The notes below the pieces were generated by a model that saw only the letters and a program-made list of their open reading frames with translations, made no database searches and was not told the DNA's origin. Shown piece by piece: positions 39,901 through 51,900 of a stretch of DNA of 64,000 bases (positions are counted from its first letter, which is position 1; each line of letters opens with the position of its first letter). Both the position numbers and the translations under genes were made by a program. The DNA is from Schistosoma mansoni (lineage: Eukaryota > Platyhelminthes > Trematoda > Strigeidida > Schistosomatidae): assembly GCF_000237925.1 (NCBI RefSeq), contig NC_031497.1, forward strand, positions 22,511,249-22,575,248. Reading direction: 5' to 3'.

Positions 39901-42900
39901 TCTCGATGGTTTTACGTTAGTAAAGGTCGACAGAATACAAAAGCGTAAAGGGGGGGAGTAGCTCTATTCATTAAGAATGCTATCCCATTCACCATCATCA
40001 AAAGTGTATCCCATTAGTGAGACGTGTGAACTAGTTAGTTGACGCTTGGAATTTCAGGGACAAGAGATGCTGATTGGTTTAATCTACCTTAGTCCAAGCT
40101 GTGAGGTAAATGAGGTCCGGCTAAGCAGTCTCAATACTTGATCACAAAGTGGTCGATGTCTAGTCCTAGGGGACTTTAATGCACTCATGGTAGACTGAGG
40201 AAATCTGCGAACTGAATAGTCAGATAATTACTTTGAACAGGAATTAGTTGATGCGGTTATCACATGTGCCCTAGTGCAACATGTGAAAGAAGCGACCAGG
40301 TACGACCTGGACTGTGAATCATCCTTATTAGATCTTATATTGACTCACTATGAGGATGACTTTGCGAATCTGGATTACATGCCACCCTTAGGTAAAAGTG
40401 ATGGGCTTCCATATAACTGTCAATCACGAGCACGCGCCAGTTCAATCCAGACCTAACGTGTGGAAAGCAAACATACAAGATATCATTCACTCAGCATCGT
40501 CAGTAGATTGGACAATAGACCCAGAGTCCTCAAATGAAACGGCTCGGGACGAATTTCGAAACTTATACTTAGAAGTTACCGCACCCCACATCCTTTGGAC
40601 TACACCTAGGGGGCCGAGAAACTCTCCACTATGGTTCAGTAGGGAGGACACTCCAAAAAAGATCACAAGCCCAGGACAAATAACCTGTCAGCTGACTGTT
40701 GATTTTCCCATCGAATCATCAACGAGTGGAGTTCATTACCTCAGCACGTGGTTGAGGCTCTATCCGTCGATTCTGTCAAAAGAAAGTTGGATCAACTGAG
40801 AGACCAACATTGCCAGGATTAACACAGGCTATTAAGCCTCCTGTCCTTTCATAACTGAAACTGAAACACATAAACCAACGCCAAGTTTACAAATTATTCA
40901 TAATACTACTTTTAATGACTGAGAATAAAACAATCTCACTATCTTAAGCTGATCTGCCTCACTAAACATACGAACTAGTGTTTATTATTTTCTTTCTTTT
41001 GAAAACGCTTCTCTGTCAACCGAAACAAAATTTTACTGTTTCCCTAACATAAGTCAGTTCATGAAGCGAAATTATCAATCAGCATGGATTTGATAAAAGG
41101 ATCTGTTGCTAATATACTTAAAAAAATACTTGCCGATCGAGAATATACTAATTCATATATTAAAAATTAAAAACACGAAGTTCAGTTTTCCGGAAGTATT
41201 AGCGTCCTTAATACAAACAATAAATTGAAAAGCATCATGAATAGAATATATAGAAACTTGTCTTCTAACTGGTTCCAATTTAACAGCCAACCATTGGGCG
41301 ATTCGGTGGTAGGGTGAACTCGACATATCCAAAATAGGTTGTAACGGTAAACCAGGTTTATTTACTTTTGATAATCTATATAAGCGTGGGATGATTGAAC
41401 CCATTGGACGTATGTGATCATATAAATCTGGGGTTATTATCCTCTTATTCTTAAGATTTTTAACAACATCCGCTAGCTGTTTTTCGATTTGCAGTGTTTT
41501 GTCTACGTTTCCTTTAGGTTTGGAAAATTTAGTAACACCTTTTAGGATTAACTTCATTTTACCCAAATATCCTTGGTCTAGCTTTAATTGACTCATGATT
41601 TCAAATATGAAAATACTGAAATCTCCATAAAACCCCTTCTGATCTAAATGGGAATTATCTGTTAATTCATATATCTAGTATTGGCATAAATTATTTAAAA
41701 CTAACCTTAATGGATAATGATTGATTTCATGAATTATTTTGTAGCTTAATTCGAAACCATCTAAAGTAGCCACAAAATCGATAATATTTTTTCTTGAATA
41801 TTGAACTTCTTCAAATATGATTGCCCTGCTATCTGGATGGTTTTTATCACCTTTAGAACCCAATAAATGAATTCTGAAGGGAAAAAATATCGGAAATGTT
41901 AATCCGTTTATATTAAAATAACATTTTACAAAAATTACTGGAGGCATTTCTTTCTAGTGACAAAAATAAATATCAGTGTATTTTTAAGGTAAAAAGTAGA
42001 TTTGATTAGAATCAGGATATAACTTCTTAAAAAATCAACAAAAACAAACTTACTTTGTAATAAGACGCTCCAAATCAGGCAACTGAGCTAATTTTTCTCG
42101 AAGTTTAGGAATTATATCACTGATAGAAATAAGATTTTCAATTGCTAGTTGTCTTTGTCTAATAACATTTGGGTTGCATGGTGGAGCAGTTATCCACTGA
42201 CGCAACAAACGACGTCCTTACGAGAGAAACCGAAATGTAAGAAAATTGTGTTAAATACATGTGAAACAGGAACCGATAAGTGTCTTTTCAATATTCATTA
42301 AATATTTAGGATAACAGCAGCAATTACTTCTAGCATCCGTAAACTATATTTTTAAGCAACTTCATAATATAAAAGAAATTACTTGAATTTGTAGCATAGC
42401 AGTGATAGTAGACGTAAGAAAAATACTTCAACAAGTCATTCTGTGTAAATAGGATTTCTGGCTAATAATAAATGATCATTTCAATTATTATAAAGTTATC
42501 ACATAAATAAGGAATAAAACATTAAATAAAGATAATATATTTGTAAAATCTCATTCGCTGAGATTTTACAAATATGTTATTCCCTATTTAATGTTTTACA
42601 TCAACTCGGCGCTCAAATACTGTGAAACTATCCACTCTAATTTAGATGAAAGTTCTTATATAAGGAATAAAAGTTGCTTTCAGTCATTACTGTTAATTTT
42701 GAAATCGTCTCAATAATGTTTATAAATCCGGTATTTTAAATGGCTAAAAATCACAACAAAATTATATTGGCTTGAAAATTTGACACACTTTTCATAAAAG
42801 TAAATTTATTCTTATTAGTTTATACAAAATTAGGTTCTCCATAGTATGTTTTTTTAATAGGTCGTAACTGAATAGTTCGATTTCTAGATATCAACGTGAA

Positions 42901-45900
42901 TGACTAACTTGATTATGACCATAAATTAACGGCACATACAGTTAATGATTTTCAAGTAATAGTGTGATGTGGTCTACTTATATCCATATAAGTAGTATAT
43001 GGTGTTGGTCAGACATAGAATGTATTTTTGCAGAAGACCGATGAGCAAAGAACTGAAATGAAGCGCAATCGTTTGGAAAATGCATGAGCAATGGAATTAG
43101 AGAAGAAACAGTGAAGATTGAAACAATTGGTTGTTAATTTGCAAATTGACTGTTCATTGTATGGTTTTCAGAATTTACTGAGATAGTCTGTAATGTTTGC
43201 TTAAATACATTCGATTGTCCCCAACTAGTGTTTTGTTCACTGCAATAGTAGCATACAGATACAAACATTTCTCCAATTACTACAATTTGAACATATTTCA
43301 CATCAGATGACTCACATTCACACACTAAGAACGATATTCAACAGTCTAACATGAGTGGACAATCGTTTAGTACATACCCTTAGTATGACATTATTTTGAT
43401 TATTTCTCTGAGGCTGGGACAACACTTAAAGGTGAAACGTTGACGATATTTAATTTCAATTGTTGTGATTTTTAAAAACATAACTACAAGTATCTTCTAA
43501 ACAATCGATCTCGAACGATTATAAAACTAATTGTTCAAAACCCAGTTGGGGTTCTCGTGATTATCATAACCAATGGTTAGAGATTTTGAATGACATGGCT
43601 CAAAATTGTTTGCGATGAAGCACACGTATTCGTTCTTTGTCTTCCCTCAAATCCTAAGATTCTTAAATTCCTCATGAACATTTTTATCTTTATTTCACTA
43701 ATTTGTATTTTCTTTTCGAGTCGTATCTTCAATATGTAATGTTCCTTATTGTCACTGATGCTGTTCCTACATCTACTATACTGGGATTTAGCATGACAAT
43801 TCCATTTCTCTTTGCTAATGAGGCATGACGTCTTGAACCGATGTGCATACGTACCAGACTCTATGTCACGACTAACTGGTTGTTCAACACTCATTGACAT
43901 TTATTATAGTCAATTCTTGTTACATGTTATTTGTCTATACTCGGATCATAAAACAAATTATACAAATACAAACAATGACATACCAAAGAAGGTACAACAA
44001 GTATTGAGACGTTGCAACAAAGAACCTTCTTGAGAACCATCTACATTGTTTCGTATGATATCCAAATTAGATAATGTAATATTGTCCAAAACCTGCATAT
44101 ATGATTTTATCCACACGACAAAAACAATTATTTTAACAGCAAATATATTGAATAACATGGTATATCGAAATGCAAGTTTAAAAAATACTATCTATGACAG
44201 TCAAAAATTGACTAGCCTACTATCCTTCAAAAACACCTGCAGAAAACCATTAGTTTCCATCGTCAAGAAGTGGGCTGAAATCAGGACATAAAGTTGAGCT
44301 AATTAAGTATGTACAAAGGCTGTAGTAATCTGCAAAAATGTATTATAATTTGCTTAGATTCACTAGGAATTGTTACAGCGGAATTCCATAATGTTCACTA
44401 TACTACTTTGTCTTTGCTGATTAGTAAGAATAACAATAAGAAATGATACCTTTATGAATTATTGAGTGAAGACAGCATCCAAAGGTGTAGAAATTAATGA
44501 TAAAAACCAAAATGTTTTAACTCGGGTTAGAAAAACTCTATAGAAGCTATTGTTTAACAATTGATTTTAATAATTTTACTTTGCATATATATATTTTAAT
44601 GGTTAGTGGCAAAATTACTCATGAAACTAATTATGTTTAGTTCAGGACTTGTCAGCTGAACGTATATGTACCTTAATGACGTCTTCACTGACACTTAAAC
44701 TCAGTACCCATTATCTCGCACATCAGATTGTGATTCATCGAGTTTCTGGATAACAACGTCCATCAGCCCCTAATGCCCTGATATAGTTGAGGGTGGGGAG
44801 AGCCCGCTCTCTCTTTCTAAATGCTCTCACATGACCTCACATATAGTCACTGAAAAGGAATTCCTACTCAATGCCTTCTTGCGATGGGGGTTTTTTCACG
44901 AAATTAAGAGGATGAAAAGAAAATGACTCTTTAACCTGATTAATGGGTACAGAGGATCTACGTACAGGAGTTGGAAAACCCTGATCCCAAACTAATGGTG
45001 AACACAGGCTCCAAGATACTGAGGAAACAAATGGCGTATGAACCTATTGTTGGTCACCGGTTACCATAGGACTATACCTTCTAACGTAATCTCTTCAAAC
45101 ATAGAATGGAACACCGCCACCCTTAATGCAAGGCCACAATTGTAGTGTTTCTTGATATTAGGGCCGCCTTCAATTCGTTGGACAGGACTGTTATCCGAGA
45201 TTGTTTATTGAAGGATGTGCCTGAGATGTTTATTAACACCATTAAAGCCCTATATACAAACATCTCAGGCAGAGTAATGACATACAACTATCTTCATTGT
45301 ACCATTCAAGCAGTGTGGTTAAGCAGCACTCCCCAATCTCATTATTCCTCCTCAGTGTTTTAATTGATGGCATTCTGGAATCATCTCTGATGGATATAGG
45401 TAATGGTAGTGTGAATCTGTTGCCTGGAGAAAGATTTTTCGACATTGAGTACGCAGATAATATTGTCTTACTATGTGATAAGACTCAAGCCATGCAAACT
45501 GCATTTAGTCATTTGGCTATGTGTCCATAGGTATGGCATGTGCTTTGCACCTTCCAAGTGCAAAGTACTTTTACAAAACAAGCAGAACCCTGAACCTGCA
45601 CTCCCCCTGGGTAGTGACGGATTAAGTAGTCAAGAATTCGTGTATCTGGGTAGCTGTGTAAATGCCGGTGCGTGAGATTATATCAATTCACTTATGGTGG
45701 AAGCCAAGGACAATCTGGTCCATATTTGGCACCTTCGTGATGTTAGACTGGGTGTAAAAATGTCGGATCCACAACACATCGTTAAAAGAGCAGTTTCGCC
45801 CTCTGTTTGTGAAACCTGACCTCTCCGAGTTGAGTATGTTAAACGACTCTATGTTTGATCATCGCTGTCTCCGAAAGAGTGCTGTCATCCAGTAATTGAA

Positions 45901-48900
45901 CGTTCGACGTTGTGTGTTCAGGCACAGAGGCGATAATTTAGTTGATGTCACCATCTCGAAACGTCGACTTCAGTGGCTTGGACATACACTACGAATATAG
46001 TCCCAGAGCGTTTCACTATGTGTATAATTTGCCTACGCTGGGACCGGTCAGAAAAAGCGGAGAGGTGGTCAGTGCATGGCGTGGTATCGTGGTATGAAAG
46101 AAAGCTGTACAGCACTGGCTTCTGTTAGTCCTTCACGACTCCCTGGCTGGGATCCTAGAGATGGTACGACAGTGGCTTGACACGTTACCAGATATGGCTC
46201 AGAAAAGCCTATCGCGATCCTGCTGTAACTTTCTTTTACCTTCTTCACAAAGGTGAACGTAACTCCTCTTACTGGAAGAATTATTTCTGGTCGTATTTTT
46301 CTTAACTGAACTGCTTCTCCTATTATTGTTATCATCACCATTATCATTGTTATTATTACTATTATTGTTATTATTAGTATTACTAATATTATTATTAATG
46401 TTTCACTCTCATACACTAATTTCTGTTCACTGTTGCTCTTCTTTCACTATATTCACCCTCTATCCTCTCCCTTCACAACCTCATTGTTATTGTGTGGAGC
46501 ATAGGTTATTTGTCACCTCCTTGTACCAATGTTTATGTGTTCAAATAAATAAACTTTCAATAGTTCTGAACAACAAAACTAGAGTACGTATTTCATTGCT
46601 ATCCTCTACCCAAAGCATAATAAATACGTAAACGCAAATGATGTCAAGAAATTTGTACAAGGAACCCAAACAACAAAAATTATTGGTTATTTCAGTTCTG
46701 AATACCAACAACGAAAAACATCAAAACTCATAAGTAATCAAATTTCTTCAACGAAAATGCAATACTTAAGAAAAACTCGGAAATGAACAACGGTCCACAG
46801 TCAAAAATCCAAACATGAGTGTAAAAACTGTGAAGTGAAAACATACATATGAAATGAAAAAAATTCCAAAACGGATGATCAGTTTACGTTTGCAATAACT
46901 AGTAGCAACACGGATACAGAGAATGAAATGGAAAATGAAGATCCTAGCTATACTAAAAAGCTGTGATAAGATGGTGGTTGGAGGTAGTCACCAGAATATC
47001 CTGGACCTAGGTTTCCTGTTGACTACCTCCAACCACCATCTTATCTCAATATATTGCACGCAATGTCGAGTCGCCTTAACTAGTGGCCACATCGAAACTT
47101 GGTCGATAGGATTTGATCTGCACTAAGAAGGACCTAACATTGATCACAAACAGTGATCAATCAATTGTAAATAAAAAGCTATGAGAAAACAAGACGCTAA
47201 ATAAAAGCTAAAGGATAAAATTCTTCTGTCATATACTTTGTTCTTAGTTGTACCATTAACCCTATTTACGAAGCCTGGGGTTGTTTTATTTATTTACCTG
47301 TTCGAACATAGGTACGATGTTAGAAAAGGCGGAGAGCTGGTCAGTACAGATCGTCTAAACCAAATGTATGGATTTTTTAATAATAACTCATGTCCTGACG
47401 TCATGATTATAAGACTATTTTATTTCTACATTAGTACAAGCTATGATGTAGAAATATGGATAGAGTAAGTAGTATGTACTTAATGATTGAGGTGGTGATA
47501 TGACAATGGGAAATCGATAAACGCATCACAAAAACACAAGTTTAAAAGTGGCAGACGTAATGATCTTGGTTTTACTCAATTTGGTTAAATATCAAAAGGG
47601 ATGTATAGAAATCAGTCGATCGAGATTTAAACTAATTAATAATAGACACATCAATTGATGTTTTAGTACTACGTCAATAAGAAAATCACCATCAATAGTT
47701 TAGTTTCTTCTTTGGACTGTGGAAACAAAATAAAAACCACTCATTTGTTGTGTTTAATGTGTTCAAGAAAACTGATCACTGATACGGCTGAAAACTCAGT
47801 AGTTAAAGACTTGACTGGGATTTAAGACTTAAATGCATTTCAGAATTTTAAACTTACCATCTGAGACTGTGTATCATAAAATAATTCAATAGAGCCAGGA
47901 CTTCTTTGAGAGTTAGCATTCTTCATATCTATTGGTACGTATACATCAATGAAACCCAGTGATAGTACTTCCCGATCAATCAAACAATATCGTAAGTAGT
48001 AAATAAGTGCACCAAGACACCGGAACGCTAGTTCCCACTCTGACTTTACGGTACGTCCTAGTGGATCATCTGATCCGAAATAATTAAAAAAGGCAATATT
48101 CGTTACAAGAACTTTGCGAAGTATTACTGAGTATTTTAAATATAAAATTATACTAAGTGGAGTTTCAGTGAGTCCTATTTACTTTGTTGAAAATGTAATG
48201 AAAAAGTCTAAAGATGATTTCACAGTCAGAAAACTAGGAAATTTAACCTACCCACTGGTTATAGGTTTACAAAAACGTAAAGAGATCAAAACTGACGTGG
48301 GTAGAATGTCATAGGAATAGGTAACCAACTTAAAAATCGTACTGCATTGATACTATTCATACATTTAAGTGAAAGGTATGACTGTGTAACACGAAGTTAT
48401 AATATTCTATATCAGACAGTGATAAATGTGCTTCTGGTTATACTGCCGACCAGCCAATTCTCCTGATGCAGTAGAACCTCAAGTAAAAACATTATAGCTA
48501 ATGTGATTTGGACGTTGTCGTTCTTTAAAGTGATGATAACTGCCACCTACGACCGAATGTAATCTCCAATTCTAAGAGATGTGCATACGAAAACTACAGA
48601 ATAAATATATTAAAACCGATTCCCACACAACTGATACTGCTTCTTATATACTTGATTGATTTTTACTAAAATGAGGAGTGAAAATTACTTACATCACTAC
48701 CTGAACTCAGACTAGTGTATTCGGCTTTGAATTACATTTCGAATCTAAGCGATGTTGGTATCAACAAGAATTCCAAACCAAAGAAATCGGAATGAGACTT
48801 GAACTTCAACCCAGTGGTTGAAAGTTTGACATCTTAACCATAATTAGTTATGACACTGAAAAGTCTTTTTTACTACTTACTTTGGCAGGGAATTTCTCAA

Positions 48901-51900
48901 AATATAACTAAACTTTTGATTAAGTGTTGAGAGAATGTCAGTTGTTATTCAAGACGATCAGTTTAGAAAGTGACTGGGTGTGACTAATTTATGATGTATC
49001 TCCTACATCTTATTGGGGGTTCATATCCCCAAAATAAATGTTTGAACACAATGAAAATCCAAATGAGAAATTGATGTGAACAGACGACAAGAAAAACGTT
49101 GAACTTTTATTGCATTAGTTGAAACCAATGGAATAAACATAATCGTCACTCTGTTACCAAGATTTTGACAAATCTGTAACTGCAAAACAAAGACCAACTA
49201 GAACGAAATTTGAAGAACAACATTAAACATATCGTAACGAACCTTCGGATAACATGTTTAAGAGAACATCTGGCCAATTTTCTTTGTCAGGAAACGAAGA
49301 TACTTTAGAGACATGATTCGAATCAACGGTGGTGTTGGACGTCTGTTTTGGGAAATAATCAGCTGTCTCCAGCTCTTGGACAGTGTTCTTTGCACTCCAA
49401 AACTGTTTCGTTGGAGTTAGAAACTCAGTTGGAACACACGAAAGAGATGTTTTTATCAAGGATTTTATAGCTGATCCTGCAGTTCCGCGCTCGATTAGTA
49501 ACTGATAAAAAACATCAAACCTTTCTATTAATTTTATTAAATCATCAGTAAATTAACTTGCTTGAGTGGTTGTGTATAGTACCTTCATTTTTATTTAGAT
49601 GAACGATCTAATCAAGCTGGCCTTTTCTGTTAGTTATATAAATTCCCAAAGTAGTTTACTTAACTGAAGTATATCGAGTGATAAGGTCTCGAAAGCATCG
49701 TCTGGGACGGGAGGGAAGTACTACACTTGATCGACAATTATTTGGTTTTAATGGAGCGAAAAGATGAAATATCAGAGTGATGAGGTAGAGTTCTAGGATA
49801 AACCAATTCAAGAACTGAACGTATAACTTGAAGTGAGCTTCTTGATTGTATATGTGAGAAAGCAGAAGCTGGTATTACGAGATACTAAGCTACACAGTTT
49901 AACTTTTTAGATCATTACTACAACACCTGCGACTTTTTTTTATTAAATCATCAGTTATTCTCCAAATTTTCATATGATTGTGCTATCACTTCTTCATACT
50001 AGGCCGAGTATAATGGTAATGGGACATTTCATCAGATTATGTTTCTAGGAAGAACAACAGCAGATTTTCCAAATAAATCTTGTTTTAATTGTTAGTACTA
50101 GATTGATCAAATTTCTACTCACCAGTCGTTTAACAAGTGACTATTGAATATTGTGAAAGATATTAACCGATCAGTCACCGATCTTTCCTAAAAGGAATTT
50201 CATCTCCATAAATACTTCACTTACATCGAACTCATAAGTGATAAAGTTATTTCAGACGTTTTAGTCTTTCACATTTATTTGAAAAAGAACTAAACACTTG
50301 AGCTTTTTATTTTCGGTGCAGTATTTGAATCCTTAAGCTATAAAGAAAGAACAAATGAAAATTTCCAGAGTTTGCCGTTCAACCTTACTCTTATTCTGAC
50401 GTTTTCATAAACTTTAATGTGATAAATTTTAACTCGCCGATACTTAATTATTAGATGATTAAAATTCGAGAGCATTAGAATAACTGTGTTAAACATATTT
50501 GAAGTGACCTTTTAGTGAACTTGGAACTGTACGCTTATAACGATCAAAAATCTTCCATTTCTTATAGGGGGCCGTCTGGTCCTAACTGTTATCTAATATT
50601 TAAAAACTTTAATTGAAATTTATTAATTCCACTACCCTTGTAAATATAGATAACTCCCTTGTCATTAGTGAATTAAATGACTTCGAAAACATTTTATAAA
50701 CGGCCTAGCACTTAATTACATCTGATGTGTGACTTGCACATGAATATTGCATGCGGAAATTTTTAAGATTTGGTGTAGTACAACTCAGTCAATGTGGCTA
50801 CAAAAAATTTAGTAAACCCCTAATTACATAATGACAAAGTCATCCACAAATGGAATAAATGTGGATAGAATATATAGTGGGTTTAGACATTTCCGAGTCA
50901 AAAAGCAAGTAAATGATGACGTAAAACAAGAAACACCAATTTCTTTGCATGCGACCGGAGACCAAGGTACTTGGGAATAACATTTGGAACAGAAAATTAT
51001 TCGAGTAAACAATGAAAGGGGTGACACAAAGTGAACAGAGGTGAACACATGCCAATGCTAAGTATCTAACACAAAACAAAACACACATCTTACCTGGTTA
51101 GGAGGATAGTGGGATAAGAATGTACGTAATCGAGAGCAGTGACGATCATCTAAAAACTGACCAATCTACTTTGGTAGTGTAAAACCGAAGGCAACTTACA
51201 TTGATTTTGCCAGTGGATGCATTCAATAAGCCTATTCCGAAAGCAAAAGGGTAACTTTTATCACCATGTGATTCTACAACAGCAAGTAAAAATGAATCAG
51301 GATGGGCTAAGTTTATTAGGTCCCTAAAGCCCTCGTCGCCATTTTCAACGTCACCAGTCTCCACAGCCTTTACATCAGATATCTCTGACCTCGTACTGGC
51401 TGTGCAAGTACCTGGTGTTATAATTTGACATACTTCTCTTCGCACAACCTTCTCGCTTGAAGATTTTCGTTTGCATCGTTCATTCATAGCATCAATTGAC
51501 TCCGTTTGTTCAATGCGAGCAACCTTGTAACCCTTGGTTTTAAATAACGCATAAGAAACTAAGAAACCTACTTTACGGACAAGCTGATCAGCCATACGAG
51601 GAAAAGCCACTTCAGGAAATCCACAGTGTGCAAAGCTCCCCTTCATAAACACCAAACCAAGCTCTTTTACGCCAATCATAGCATCCATGTGGTACATTTC
51701 ATAAAACTTGCCAACCTTAAAGAACAGAATTACGTCGGTGTATCGCGACTTTAATTCCCACCACTGCCGCATGCCAGGAGTTTGTTTAGTCTAAAGCACT
51801 GAACAAAAGAACTCGTGTGCAAACCTTAAACTCCTCTGGAACATATAATGTGTGTGAGTCATATTCTGGATGGTCAGGCCTTCGACCATTGATGTCTTTG

